Assembly: GCF_014642675.1 (NCBI RefSeq)
Contig: NZ_BMIS01000005.1
Span: forward strand, 1-64,000
Source: Nesterenkonia cremea
GTDB taxonomy: Bacteria; Actinomycetota; Actinomycetes; Actinomycetales; Micrococcaceae
DNA length: 64,000 nt
Reading direction: 5' to 3'
Notes under the pieces: generated by a model
What the model was told of the DNA's origin: nothing
Seen by the model: the letters and a program-made list of their open reading frames with translations, nothing else
Databases searched by the model: none
In this document: one piece after another, positions 1-12,268 of the stretch
Layout: every line of letters begins with the position of its first letter
How positions within the stretch are numbered: position 1 is the first letter of the stretch
Made by a program: the position numbers and the translations under genes

Positions 1-117
1 ACGGCGGTCATAGCGTAGGGGAAACGCCCGGATCCCATTCCGAACCCGGAAGCTAAGCCCTACTGCGCCGATGGTACTGCACCCGAAAGAGTGTGGGAGA
101 GTAGGTCGCCGCCGAAC
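1..117 (+). rRNA. rrf: 5S ribosomal RNA (5' end at window edge)
   Basis: The sequence matches the actinobacterial 5S rRNA pattern: an ACGGCGG 5' strand pairs with CCGCCG near position 110, and the conserved inner segments CCGAACCCGGAAGCTAAG (about 40-57) and GATGGTACTGC (about 70-80) are present. The molecule starts at the first base of the window, so one to three nucleotides may be missing. The 16S and 23S genes presumably lie just upstream, outside the window. Confidence 0.95.
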
Positions 118-129
118 ACACATTAGATA

Positions 130-177
130 CGAGAGCCGAGTCAAAGGATCAATGGCGATTCTTCGACTCGGCTCTCG
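130..177 (+). terminator. rRNA operon terminator hairpin
   Basis: A perfect 13-bp inverted repeat, CGAGAGCCGAGTC at 130-142 and its complement at 165-177, encloses a 22-nt loop directly downstream of the 5S gene. There is no long U tract, which is usual for high-GC actinobacteria. It most likely ends the rRNA operon. Confidence 0.8.
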
Positions 178-180
178 TCA

Positions 181-209
181 GTTAACAGGGAGCCCATCCG
201 AGGTATCCT
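181..209 (+). promoter_or_regulatory. candidate promoter of the TPR-HAD-tlyA-nadK-recN operon
   Basis: GTTAAC (181-186) and TATCCT (204-209) are separated by 17 bp and lie between the rRNA terminator and the first gene. A ribosome binding site, AAGGAGAA, follows at about 230-237, before the ATG at 249. The call rests only on hexamer similarity and position. Confidence 0.35.
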
Positions 210-248
210 GAGAAGCGTTCCAGCACCAGAAGGAGAACGTAGACACTC

Positions 249-1202
249 ATGGCTGCACAGCCGCCTCGTCAGCGCCGCCCTCAGGGGCGCGGTCGCCAGC
301 AGAACCCCTCCCGCCGTCCGCGGTCGGCGCAGCCTCGGCCTGAGCGCGAACGCCCGCCGCATAATCCGAAGGACCTGCGCCGCGCCAACTCCGAGGACCG
401 GGAGAAGTCTCCCGATATCGACGAGGACGTGACCGGCAAGGAGCTGGACCGCGAGGCAGCCTCGCAGCTGACCAGCCTGACTGACACCAACCGCAAATGG
501 GTCTCCAATCATCTGGTGATGGCTGGCCGTCTGGTGGACATCGATCCGCAGCTGGCCTTCGAGCATGCCTTGGCAGCATCCCGCCGCGGCGGCCGGCTCG
601 GCATCGTCCGCGAAGCCGTGGGGCTCACCGCCTATGCCGCCGGGGACTACGCCGAGGCTCTGCGCGAGCTGCGCACCTACCGTCGGATCACCGGCGACCA
701 GAGTCATCTGCCCGTGCAGGCTGATTGTGAGCGTGGACTGGGCAAGCCGCAGAAGGCTATCGAGCTCGCAGAGTCCCCTGAGGCGCAGAAGCTCAGCGGT
801 TCCGTGCGTGCCGAGCTGGCTATGGTCGTCTCCGGCGCCCACCAGGATCTCGGTGACCTCGACTCCTCGGTGAAGGCCCTGGAGGTCCCTGAGCTCGACA
901 TCAACCGGGCCTTCAGCTTCTCGCCGCGCCTCTTCAGCGCCTACGCCGAGGCGCTCAGCGCCGTGGGCCGCGAGGAAGAGGCCCAGAAGTGGGCTCGTCA
1001 GAGCCATGTGGCAGAGAAGGCTTTGGGCACCGGCGCCTTCGAAGATCCGGACATCATGGACTTCGACGATGAGCCCGCGGAGCTCCCCACCGTCAAGGAC
1101 CTGCTGGGTAAGGGCCCGGTGTCTCCGGCCGAGCAGGAGACGGGCGAGGACGACGCCGTTGAGAGCGAGTCCGCACCGGACGATCGGTCCCAGGAGAGCT
1201 GA
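249..1202 (+). CDS. TPR-like helical repeat protein, unknown role
   Basis: The 317-residue protein has three parts. Residues 1 to about 60 are a basic, proline/arginine-rich disordered tail. Residues about 65-260 are alanine-rich paired helices of tetratricopeptide type (for example AAGDYAEALRELRTYRRI). Residues 265-317 are an acidic C-terminal tail. Proteins of this kind precede the HAD-tlyA-nadK-recN genes in many actinobacteria (Rv1691 in M. tuberculosis), so family membership is well supported by synteny although no biochemical role is known to me. AAGGAG lies about 11 nt before the ATG. The stop overlaps the ATG of the next gene by one base, so translation is probably coupled. A scaffold role, perhaps in RNA or ribosome metabolism given the tlyA neighbour, would be inference. 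Confidence 0.85.
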   Translation: MAAQPPRQRRPQGRGRQQNPSRRPRSAQPRPERERPPHNPKDLRRANSEDREKSPDIDEDVTGKELDREAASQLTSLTDTNRKWVSNHLVMAGRLVDIDPQLAFEHALAASRRGGRLGIVREAVGLTAYAAGDYAEALRELRTYRRITGDQSHLPVQADCERGLGKPQKAIELAESPEAQKLSGSVRAELAMVVSGAHQDLGDLDSSVKALEVPELDINRAFSFSPRLFSAYAEALSAVGREEEAQKWARQSHVAEKALGTGAFEDPDIMDFDDEPAELPTVKDLLGKGPVSPAEQETGEDDAVESESAPDDRSQES

Positions 1203-2011
1203 TGCCCTCTGCCCTGATCGATCCCCACGATGGTGTGCTCTTCGACCTGGACGGAGTCCTCTACGCCGGAGCGGGAGCTGTCCCCGGCGCGGTGGAGGCG
1301 GTCACAAAGCTGAAGGACCGAGGGGTCCGTTGCTGCTTCGTCACCAATAACGCATCACGCTCGGCGGAGCAGGTCGCCGCACACCTGAGCGAGCTCGGCA
1401 TCCCCGCCCAGCCCCAGGAGGTCTACGGATCTGCCCCCGCCGGGGTGCGCCTGATGACAGAGCGGCTGCCTGGCGGCTCCACCGTCCTGGTCACCGGAAG
1501 CAGCTACCTGCGCGGTCTGGTCCAGGAGGCCGGATTCACCGTGGTGGAGCGCGCCTCTGATCGGCCGAATGCGGTCATCCAGGGCTTTGACCCCACGCTC
1601 GGATGGGAGGATCTTGCCGAGGCCGCCTATGCGATCAACGCAGGTGCCACCTGGTTCGCCACCAATCTTGACCTGAGCATCCCGCGGGCAGAGGGCATCG
1701 CCCCAGGCAACGGTGCATTGGCCGCCGCCATCACCCACGCCACGGGACAGCACCCTCAGGCGGCCGGCAAGCCCGAGCCGGTGCTCTTCGAACAGGCCGC
1801 CGCCGGGCTCGAGCTCTCTGCACCGCTGGTGGTGGGGGATCGCTTGGACACCGACATCCTCGGCGGCAACCGTGCTGAGTTCACCACCGCGCTGGTGCTG
1901 ACAGGCATCGACTCTGCCGAATCCGCCGCCGGTGCTGCTGCGGACCACCGGCCGCGCTGGATTCTGCGGACCCTCGACGACCTCTTCTCCGGGGAGCATC
2001 GATCGCTATGA
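1202..2011 (+). CDS. HAD-superfamily hydrolase, class IIA (NagD-like phosphatase)
   Basis: The 269-residue protein has all the HAD motifs: nucleophile FDLDGVL with Asp15 and acid/base Asp17, motif II FVTNNASRS near residue 50, motif III lysine in AAGKPEP, and motif IV VVGDRLDTDI near residue 218. The large cap between motifs II and III places it in the IIA group with NagD, 4-nitrophenyl phosphatase and pyridoxal or glycolate phosphatases. Substrate cannot be read from the sequence. Its start overlaps the TPR gene stop (TGATG) and its 3' end overlaps the next small gene by four bases (ATGA), so the genes form one operon. It corresponds by position to Rv1692. Confidence 0.88.
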   Translation: MPSALIDPHDGVLFDLDGVLYAGAGAVPGAVEAVTKLKDRGVRCCFVTNNASRSAEQVAAHLSELGIPAQPQEVYGSAPAGVRLMTERLPGGSTVLVTGSSYLRGLVQEAGFTVVERASDRPNAVIQGFDPTLGWEDLAEAAYAINAGATWFATNLDLSIPRAEGIAPGNGALAAAITHATGQHPQAAGKPEPVLFEQAAAGLELSAPLVVGDRLDTDILGGNRAEFTTALVLTGIDSAESAAGAAADHRPRWILRTLDDLFSGEHRSL

Positions 2012-2271
2012 CCCAAGAGCACCACGAGCAGGAGAATCTCGAGGGCGAGCAGCGGGAGGAGCAGGTCGAACAGCCGGAGCTCTCTGAGGCTGCGCCGCAA
2101 GAGGGCGCCCCTGCAGAGGGCACGTCTGAGGAAGACAGCCCTGAGCCGGACACTGCCGAGCAGGATGATTCTGACGAGATGAGCCTGGAGGCGCTGGAGA
2201 CACATATCCAGGAGGCCGAGGAGCTGCACCACAGCCTCAGTCGTCGCCTGGATGCGACCAGCCGAGACTAG
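2008..2271 (+). CDS. small acidic hypothetical protein
   Basis: An 87-residue Glu/Gln-rich protein overlaps the end of the HAD gene by four bases and ends 11 nt before tlyA. Residues 1 to about 55 are almost only E, Q, P, S and D and must be disordered. The C-terminal about 35 residues (MSLEALETHIQEAEELHHSL) form one predicted amphipathic helix. A short, poorly conserved gene sits at the same place in other actinobacteria (Rv1693), which supports it as real. Function is unknown; the helix may bind a partner encoded in this operon. Confidence 0.7.
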   Translation: MTQEHHEQENLEGEQREEQVEQPELSEAAPQEGAPAEGTSEEDSPEPDTAEQDDSDEMSLEALETHIQEAEELHHSLSRRLDATSRD

Positions 2272-2282
2272 AGAGGCCCCAG

Positions 2283-3098
2283 ATGGAGCGAATCCGCCTG
2301 GACAAGGCATTGGTGGATCGTGGTCTGGTGGCCACACGCAGCCGTGCCGCCCAGCTGATCCAGTCTGGAGCGGTCACCGTGGACGGTCAACAGGCCCAGC
2401 GTCCCGCCGTGAAGATCACTGCTGCCCACAGTGTGCGGGTCACCGCGGAGGATCCCTGGGTCAGCCGTGCCGCCCATAAGCTCCTGGGCGCCCTCGAGGC
2501 CTGCCCCGAGGTCTCCGTGGAGGGCACCCGATGCCTGGATGCCGGAGCCTCCACCGGAGGCTTCACCCAGGTGCTGCTCTCCCGCAGAGCTGCCCAGGTG
2601 GTGGCCGTGGACGTGGGGCACGACCAGCTGGCCCCACCGCTGCGCCAGGACCCCCGCGTGGAGAACCGCGAAGGCCTCAACCTGCGCCACCTGCGCCCCG
2701 GAGACCTGGGGGAGTCCTTCGACCTCATCGTCGCCGACCTCTCTTTCATCTCTCTGCGCCTGGTCCTGGCTCCCCTTGCCCCGCAGATCCGCGCCGGCGG
2801 CGACATGCTCATCATGGTCAAGCCGCAGTTCGAAGTGGGGCGGGAGCGTCTGGCCCGCACCGGCGTGGTCACCAGCCCCCAGCTGCGCCGGGAGGCGGTG
2901 GCCGGCGTCGTGGACTCTGCTCTTCAGGCCGGGCTGAGGCTGGAGTCGGTGCACCGCTCGGCCCTGTCCGGACAGGACGGGAACCTCGAATTCTTCCTGC
3001 ACCTGCGCCGCCCGATGTCACAGGATGTGGACAGTCGAGGTGCGGTGTCTGAGGTGGACAGTAAGCTGGGGAGCATCGATTTCGACGACAAGGAGTAG
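2283..3098 (+). CDS. tlyA: TlyA-family 2'-O-ribose rRNA methyltransferase (haemolysin A family)
   Basis: The 271-residue protein has an N-terminal S4 RNA-binding domain (IRLDKALVDRGLVATRSRAAQL, residues about 3-60) followed by an FtsJ-like Rossmann methyltransferase domain with SAM motif LDAGASTGGFTQVLL near residue 85 and LIMVKPQFEVG near residue 178. In mycobacteria TlyA methylates 2'-OH of 16S C1409 and 23S C1920, and its loss gives capreomycin resistance. The length equals the family norm. The last about 25 residues (after LHLRRP) are an unconserved acidic tail. It lies between the small acidic gene and nadK in the usual order. Confidence 0.93.
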   Translation: MERIRLDKALVDRGLVATRSRAAQLIQSGAVTVDGQQAQRPAVKITAAHSVRVTAEDPWVSRAAHKLLGALEACPEVSVEGTRCLDAGASTGGFTQVLLSRRAAQVVAVDVGHDQLAPPLRQDPRVENREGLNLRHLRPGDLGESFDLIVADLSFISLRLVLAPLAPQIRAGGDMLIMVKPQFEVGRERLARTGVVTSPQLRREAVAGVVDSALQAGLRLESVHRSALSGQDGNLEFFLHLRRPMSQDVDSRGAVSEVDSKLGSIDFDDKE

Positions 3099-3104
3099 GT
3101 GCTG

Positions 3105-4054
3105 ATGACGAGGGAAGTGCTGGTGCTGGCCCACACCGGTCGCCACGACGCCGTCGAGGCCGCCGCCGCCGTCGTCACCCGCCTGGTCTCAGCGGGGCTG
3201 ACTCCCGTCATGTTGGAGAAGGACATCGACTCGCTGGCCCGTCTGCTGGGCGATGAGTTCCAGAACACCCCGGTGGCCGTGGCCGGACGCGAAGTCCCGC
3301 TGCAGCGCTGCGAGGTGGGCATGGTCCTCGGCGGAGACGGCTCCATTCTGCGGGCCGCCGATCTGGTCCGCGAGGCTGACCTGCCGCTGATGGGCGTGAA
3401 CCTCGGCCATGTCGGCTTCCTCGCCGAATCGGAGCGCACTGAGCTGGATTCCTCCGTGGAATGGGTGGTCGAGCAGGACTACACCGTGGAGCGCCGCATG
3501 GCCCTCGACGTCCAGGTCTGGAATGCCGGCGAGCATGTCGGCAGCAGCTGGGCTCTGAATGAGGCCAGCATCGAGAAGCACTCTCGGGAGCGGATGGTCG
3601 ACCTGGTCATCGAGATCGACGGCCGTCCGGTCTCCGCCTTCGGCTGCGACGGCGTGGTCATGGCCACCCCCACCGGCTCCACCGCCTATGCCTTCTCCGC
3701 AGGCGGCCCCGTGGTCTGGCCCGAGGTCCAGGCCCTGGTCATGGTGCCGATCTCCGCCCATGCCCTGTTCTCCCGGCCCCTGGTGGTGGACCCGGACTCG
3801 ATCATGGCCGTGGAGGTGCTCCAGCGCGAGGACGAGCACGGAGTGCTGTGGTGCGACGGCCGGCGCTCCCTGGAGCTGCCCGCCGGATCCCGCGTGGAGG
3901 TCACCCGATCCGAGCGCCCGGTCCTGCTGGCCCGGGTCAACCAGACGCCCTTCTCCGAGCGGCTGGTGGACAAGTTCAACCTGCCCACCAGCGGCTGGCG
4001 CGGCCCCGTGGACGCTGAGAACCAGGTCTCCCACCCGATGGGGGAGGAGATCCG

Positions 4055-4058
<4 letters not shown>
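3105..4058 (+). CDS. nadK: NAD kinase
   Basis: This gene makes NADP from NAD and ATP or polyphosphate. The protein (317 residues from the ATG at 3105) contains the NAD-kinase motif LGGDGSILRAADL near residue 70 and the second signature GCDGVVMATPTGSTAYAFSAGG near residue 180. GTG at 3099 is an alternative start directly after the tlyA stop. ATG at 3105 is preferred because AGGAG at 3091-3095 is then about 9 nt away. The C-terminal about 30 residues beyond NQTPFSERLVDKF are not conserved. The stop overlaps recN (ATGA). Confidence 0.95.
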
Positions 4059-7527
<3,469 letters not shown>

Positions 7528-7553
7528 GCCGCAGAGATCCGGCATCTGAACCG

Positions 7554-8651
7554 ATGGAGGTGGGGGAGCGCTACCGGCGGCTGCGCGCCGAGGTGCCCTC
7601 CACCTCCATCGGGGGGGAGATCACCGACTATCTGACACATCTGCGGATCGAACGGGGCTCCTCGGAGAACACGCTGAGCTCCTACCGCAATGATCTGCTG
7701 CGCTATGGGGCCTTCCTGCTGCACCAGCAGATCAGCGAACCCCGGCAGATCGAAGAGACGCTGATCGCCGAGTTCCTGCGCACTGTGGGAACCGGTGAGG
7801 ACGGCGGCTTCGCCATGGCCGAACGCTCTCTGGCCCGCATTCTCGCCTCCGTGCGCGGACTGCATAAGTACTGGGCGCAGGAGGGACGGACCACCCACGA
7901 TCCGGCGGCCCATGTCACTGCGCCCAAACCCGCTGAGACGCTGCCCAAAGCGCTCAGCGTGGATGAGGTCCAGCGCCTGCTGGAGGCGCCCAGCCGCGCC
8001 ACCGCACTGGGCCTGCGCGACCGCGCCCTGCTTGAGTTCCTCTACGCCACCGGCGCGCGCATCACCGAGGCAGTGTCACTAGATGTGGATGACGTTCACG
8101 TCATCTCTCAGAAAGCGGATACAGAGGTCCCCGGGCATCCGAAGGATGGCGGGGGCGGTCCGCGAACGGGTGTCCACGTGAACGACGGCGGGGGAGAGGG
8201 AAACCCCGATCAGCTCGTGGTCGTCCGGGTCACCGGCAAGGGCGATAAGCAGCGTCTGGTCCCGGTGGGCACCTTGGCCCAGCAGGCCATCAGCAACTAC
8301 CTGACCGCTGGTCGGCCGGAGTTGGCCGAGGCGGTGGCGAGGTCCTCGGCGAAGAGCCGCCGGGCGCCGTCGCCGGCTCTGTTCCTCAACAAGCTCGGCG
8401 GACGGCTCTCTCGGCAGTCGGCCTGGACCATTCTGCAGCGCCATGCCGAGGAGGCCGGCATCGAGCAGGAGGTCTCACCGCATACGCTGCGGCACTCCTG
8501 CGCCACCCATATGCTCGACGGCGGCGCCGGGATCCGCATGGTCCAGGAGATGCTGGGCCACGCCTCGGTCACCACCACGCAGATCTACACCAAGGTCAGC
8601 GCGGAGGTGCTCCAGGAGCAGTACGCCACAGCCCACCCCCGCGCCCGCTGA
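7554..8651 (+). CDS. xerD: site-specific tyrosine recombinase XerD
   Basis: XerD resolves chromosome dimers at dif together with XerC. The protein from ATG 7554 has 365 residues: a SAM-like core-binding domain (about 20-115, TDYLTHLRIERGSSENTLSSY) and the catalytic domain with the complete active site Arg169 (GARITE), Lys229 (TGKGDK), His310-x-x-Arg313 (HTLRHSCATHML), His336 (LGHASV) and Tyr345 (TQIYTKV). It is about 55 residues longer than usual. About 40 of the extra residues are a Gly/Asp/Pro-rich insert at residues 183-221, in the turn between the two strands that precede the catalytic lysine. The ATG has an imperfect upstream RBS. Position between pyrG and parA is the standard one for xerD. 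Confidence 0.93.
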   Translation: MEVGERYRRLRAEVPSTSIGGEITDYLTHLRIERGSSENTLSSYRNDLLRYGAFLLHQQISEPRQIEETLIAEFLRTVGTGEDGGFAMAERSLARILASVRGLHKYWAQEGRTTHDPAAHVTAPKPAETLPKALSVDEVQRLLEAPSRATALGLRDRALLEFLYATGARITEAVSLDVDDVHVISQKADTEVPGHPKDGGGGPRTGVHVNDGGGEGNPDQLVVVRVTGKGDKQRLVPVGTLAQQAISNYLTAGRPELAEAVARSSAKSRRAPSPALFLNKLGGRLSRQSAWTILQRHAEEAGIEQEVSPHTLRHSCATHMLDGGAGIRMVQEMLGHASVTTTQIYTKVSAEVLQEQYATAHPRAR

Positions 8652-8663
8652 ACCTCGGTGCTC

Positions 8664-9800
8664 CTACAAGGAACGTTCCGCGGGACCCGAGTAGGCACTC
8701 AGCGGCCGGATCAGCGAGTTGTCAGCCCGTTGCTCGCGGATATGAGCTGTCCACCCGGTGATCCGTGAGGCGATGAACAACGGAGTGAACATCTCGGTGT
8801 CGAAGCCCATGAGGTGATACGTGGGCCCGGCCGGATAGTCCAGATTCGGCAGGATGCCCTTGGCCTCATCCATGGCGGCCTCCAGCCCGTCGTAGAGGCC
8901 CATCAGCTCATCGCGCCCATAGTGCTCCACCATCGCATCCAGCGCCGATTTCATCGTCGGCACGCGGGAGTCGCCGTGCTTATAGACGCGGTGCCCGAAG
9001 CCCATGACCTTCCGGCCGCTCTCCAACGCCTCCTCCATCCAGGACTTGGCCCGGGCGGCAGCCTGCTCACGGGTCTCCTGGGGATCGATGCCGATCTCCT
9101 CGAAGGTGTGCATCACCGCCTCATTGGCGCCTCCGTGCAGCGGACCCTTCAGCGCACCGATGGCAGCGGTGATCGCCGAGTGCAGATCCGAGAGCGTGGA
9201 GGTCACCACGCGGGCGGTGAAGGTGGAGGCGTTGAAGGAGTGCTCCGCGTAGAGCACCATCGAGACGCGGAAGGCATCCACCACCTCAGGTGCGGCCTCC
9301 TCGCCGAAGGTCATCCACAGGAAGTTCTGCGAGTAGTCCAGGTCCGGGCGGGGCTCCACCGGCTCCAGCCCGCGCCGGCGTCGTTGGTCATAGGCGACCA
9401 CGGCGGGGAAGGCGGCGAAGAGCTCCTTGGCTTTGGCCAGCTCGGCCTCGGGGGAGGAATCCTCAGCCTGAGGGTGGTCGGCCCCCAGCACGGAGACCGC
9501 GGTGCGGCCCACATCCATGGGGTGGCAGTCGGTGGGCAGCAGATCCACTGCGGACTTCACCCGCGGGCCCAGCGCCCGGTGGCTGCGCTCGAAGGCGATG
9601 AACTCCTCGCGCTCCTGCTCAGTGGGCGGCTCACCGGTCCACAGCAGCAGAGCGACCTCTTCGAAGCTCAGCTGTGCGGCCAGCTGCTGGACCGGGTAGC
9701 CCCGGTAGAGCAGCGAATTGGTCTCCGGGTTCACCTTGGAGATGGCGGTGTGGTCGGCGACCACTCCGGCCAGGCCCTTATAGATCGTCTCTTCGCTCAT
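8664..9800 (-). CDS. prpC: 2-methylcitrate synthase / citrate synthase
   Basis: The 378-residue protein condenses propionyl-CoA (or acetyl-CoA) with oxaloacetate. Citrate synthase signatures are present: GALKGPLHGGANEAVM with catalytic His near residue 225, FGHRVYKHGDSRVP with catalytic His near residue 264, and NLDYPAGPTYHLMGF near the C terminus. Length and position after prpB make 2-methylcitrate synthase the specific call. ATG at 9800 is preferred to the GTG at 9803 because AGGAGG (about 9808-9813) is then 7 nt away; this RBS overlaps the prpB stop. It is the last gene of the prpD-prpB-prpC transcription unit and converges on xerD with a 12-nt gap. Confidence 0.9.
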   Translation of the reverse strand: MSEETIYKGLAGVVADHTAISKVNPETNSLLYRGYPVQQLAAQLSFEEVALLLWTGEPPTEQEREEFIAFERSHRALGPRVKSAVDLLPTDCHPMDVGRTAVSVLGADHPQAEDSSPEAELAKAKELFAAFPAVVAYDQRRRRGLEPVEPRPDLDYSQNFLWMTFGEEAAPEVVDAFRVSMVLYAEHSFNASTFTARVVTSTLSDLHSAITAAIGALKGPLHGGANEAVMHTFEEIGIDPQETREQAAARAKSWMEEALESGRKVMGFGHRVYKHGDSRVPTMKSALDAMVEHYGRDELMGLYDGLEAAMDEAKGILPNLDYPAGPTYHLMGFDTEMFTPLFIASRITGWTAHIREQRADNSLIRPLSAYSGPAERSL

Positions 9801-9811
9801 CACTGACCTCC

Positions 9812-10723
9812 TCAGGTCGTGTAGTGCTGTGGGACTTCGAAGTTGAAGATTCCGCTGTCGAAGGTGTTGTAGGTCTCGTAGTCGACCAGTTCGTAGAGCC
9901 GGGCGCGGGTCATCATCTGCCCCACCGCCGGCTGTTGGGTGCCCTCGCTGCGCAGCGTGTCCAGCGTGCGCTCCACCGCGCCCATCGCTGAGCGCAGCGA
10001 GGTGACCGGATAGATGATCAGCGCGACGCCGGCCGCGGCCAGCTGGTCACGGGTGTAGAGCTCGGACTTGCCGAACTCGGTCATATTCGCCAGCACCGGG
10101 ACCTCCACGGCGGAGCAGACGGCCTCGAACTCCTCCAGGCTGCGCAGCGCCTCCGGGAAGAGGGCGTCCGCTCCTGCGTCCACCATGGCCTTGGCTCGGT
10201 CGATGGCGGCGTCCAGGCCCTCGGTGGCACGCAGATCCGTCCGCGCCATGACCAGGAAGTTCTCGTCCCGGCGGCCCTCGGCCGCCGCACGGATCCGCTT
10301 GGTGGCGGTCTCCAGGTCCACCATGTTCTTCCCGTCCAGATGCCCGCAGCGCTTGGGATTGAACTGGTCCTCGATATGGCAACCGGCGATCCCCGCGTTC
10401 TCCAGCTCCTGGACGGTGCGGGCCACGTTCATCGGTTCCCCGAATCCGGTGTCGGCGTCCACCAGCGTGGGCAGATTCGTCAGTCGGGCGATCTGCCCGG
10501 CCCGCTGGGCCACCTCGGTCAGCGTGGTGAGCCCGACGTCGGGCAGGCCCAGCTCATTGGCCAGCACCGCCCCGGAGACGTAGAGGCCGTCGAAGCCCTT
10601 CTCCTCGATCAGCGGGGCGCTCAGCGGGGTGAAGCTGCCGGGGAACTGCCGGGCGGCGCCCGGGGTGAGCATCGCGCGGAGATCCTTGCGCTTCTGCTCG
10701 GGGGTGGTCTGTGCGTAGAGCAT
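9812..10723 (-). CDS. prpB: methylisocitrate lyase
   Basis: PrpB cleaves 2-methylisocitrate to pyruvate and succinate, the final step of the methylcitrate cycle. The 303-residue protein belongs to the isocitrate lyase/PEP mutase superfamily. It has the active-site loop FNPKRCGHLDGK with the catalytic Cys, the Mg-binding DADTGFGEPMNVARTV, and the PrpB N-terminus LTPGAARQFPGSFTPLSA. It lies 27 nt downstream of prpD and directly upstream of prpC on the same strand. Confidence 0.93.
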   Translation of the reverse strand: MLYAQTTPEQKRKDLRAMLTPGAARQFPGSFTPLSAPLIEEKGFDGLYVSGAVLANELGLPDVGLTTLTEVAQRAGQIARLTNLPTLVDADTGFGEPMNVARTVQELENAGIAGCHIEDQFNPKRCGHLDGKNMVDLETATKRIRAAAEGRRDENFLVMARTDLRATEGLDAAIDRAKAMVDAGADALFPEALRSLEEFEAVCSAVEVPVLANMTEFGKSELYTRDQLAAAGVALIIYPVTSLRSAMGAVERTLDTLRSEGTQQPAVGQMMTRARLYELVDYETYNTFDSGIFNFEVPQHYTT

Positions 10724-10750
10724 CAGGTGACTCCTCTCGGATCGGTCCGC

Positions 10751-12268
10751 TCAGAACAGCCCGCGGGGACCGGCGGACGGGTCGATCACGCCGTCGGCGG
10801 CTCGGATGTTCAGCTGTCCCAGCTCTCCGGCCTCCAGGGACTCCAGGCGCTGGACCGCCTGCAGGAAGCGCTCGATCTCCTCAGCGGCGATGACCGGCTC
10901 GGCCAGGGCGCGGAACTTGGCGATGTACTGCCCGCGGGCGAAGGGGCGGGCGCCCAGCGGGTGGGCATCGGCCACGGCGATCTCATCGGTGATGGTGCTC
11001 CCATCGCGGAGTCGGATCTCCACGGATCCGCCGAAGGCCTTCTCCGAGATGTCCGGGGAGTGGTACCGGCGGGTCCACTCCGGGTCCTCCTCGGTGGTGA
11101 CCTTGTGCCAGAGCGCCACGGTGTCCTCCCGGCCCGCGCGCTCCGGGGCGTAGGAATCCACGTGGTGCCAGGCGCCGTCCTGACACGCCACGGTGAAGAT
11201 ATAGGGGATGGAGTGGTCGAGGGTCTCGCGGGAGGCGGTAGGTTCGTATTTCTGCGGGTCGTTGGCCCCGGAGCCGATCACATAGTGGGTGTGGTGGCTG
11301 GTACGGATCAGCACCGATTCCACGTTCGCCGGATCGGTGACCTCCGGATGCTCCTGGTGCAGCTTCCGCGCCAGATCGATCCAGGCCTGGGCCTGGTACT
11401 CCGCCGAATGCTCCTTGGTGTAGGTGTCCAGGATGGCGCGCTTAGCCTCACCGGGGGCGGGCAGCGGAACGGTGTATTCGGCGTCGGGACCGTCCAGCAT
11501 CCAGGCGATGACCCCGTCCTCACCTTCGTAGATCGGCACCGGGGAGGTCTGGCCGCGCAGGGATCGGTCCACCGCCTCCACCGCCATCTTCCCGGCGAAG
11601 GCCGGGGCATGGGCCTTCCAGGTGGAGATCTCGCCCTTGCGGGACTGGCGGGTCGCGGTGGTGGTGTGCAGCGCCTGGCCCACCGCCTGGAAGATCGTCT
11701 CGGTCTCCAGGCCCAGCAGCGTGCCCAGTCCTGCGGCGGCCGAGGGACCCAGATGGGCCACGTGGTCGATCTTGTGCTTGTGCAGGCAGATGGCCTTGAC
11801 CAGGTTCACCTGGATCTCATACCCGGTGACGATCCCCCGGATCAGATCCGCCCCGGAGCGTCCGGTGTGCTGTGCCACGGCCAGGATCGGCGGGATGTTG
11901 TCCCCGGGGTGGGAGTAGTCGGCGGCCAGGAAGGTGTCGTGATAGTCCAGCTCGCGGACGGCCACACCGTTGGCCCACGCGGCCCATTCGGGGGAGGAGG
12001 CTCCGTCCACGCCGAAGATCGCGGCGCCGGAGCCGTTGGCCGAGACCGGGTGGTCCAGTGCCTGGGCGCGGGCGGCCACGATGGGCGCACGGTTCAGCGA
12101 GGCCACCGCCACCGAGGCATTGTCGATGATGCGGTTGATCACCATATCGGTGACCTCCGGATCGGTGCTCACCGGGTCCACCGCGGTCTGGGCGATCTTC
12201 CAGGCGAGCTGGTCCTGACGCGGAAGGTTCTCTTCGCTGCGGTAGACGCGGACAGTGTGATCGATCAT
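10751..12268 (-). CDS. prpD: 2-methylcitrate dehydratase (MmgE/PrpD family)
   Basis: PrpD dehydrates 2-methylcitrate to 2-methylaconitate. The 505-residue length is right for actinobacterial PrpD. Typical family features include the N-terminal [14 protein letters not shown], the central [34 protein letters not shown] segment (reported here only as a location near residues 185-215) and the C-terminal [16 protein letters not shown]. Its ATG overlaps the stop of the GntR regulator gene by four bases (ATGA), so regulator and enzymes are one operon. Confidence 0.92.
   Translation of the reverse strand: MIDHTVRVYRSEENLPRQDQLAWKIAQTAVDPVSTDPEVTDMVINRIIDNASVAVASLNRAPIVAARAQALDHPVSANGSGAAIFGVDGASSPEWAAWANGVAVRELDYHDTFLAADYSHPGDNIPPILAVAQHTGRSGADLIRGIVTGYEIQVNLVKAICLHKHKIDHVAHLGPSAAAGLGTLLGLETETIFQAVGQALHTTTATRQSRKGEISTWKAHAPAFAGKMAVEAVDRSLRGQTSPVPIYEGEDGVIAWMLDGPDAEYTVPLPAPGEAKRAILDTYTKEHSAEYQAQAWIDLARKLHQEHPEVTDPANVESVLIRTSHHTHYVIGSGANDPQKYEPTASRETLDHSIPYIFTVACQDGAWHHVDSYAPERAGREDTVALWHKVTTEEDPEWTRRYHSPDISEKAFGGSVEIRLRDGSTITDEIAVADAHPLGARPFARGQYIAKFRALAEPVIAAEEIERFLQAVQRLESLEAGELGQLNIRAADGVIDPSAGPRGLF

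Noticed and set aside
8670-8679. Perfect palindrome GGAACGTTCC near the xerD/prpC junction
   Set aside because: It lies inside the prpC 3' coding end, is only 10 bp and has no terminator or operator context.
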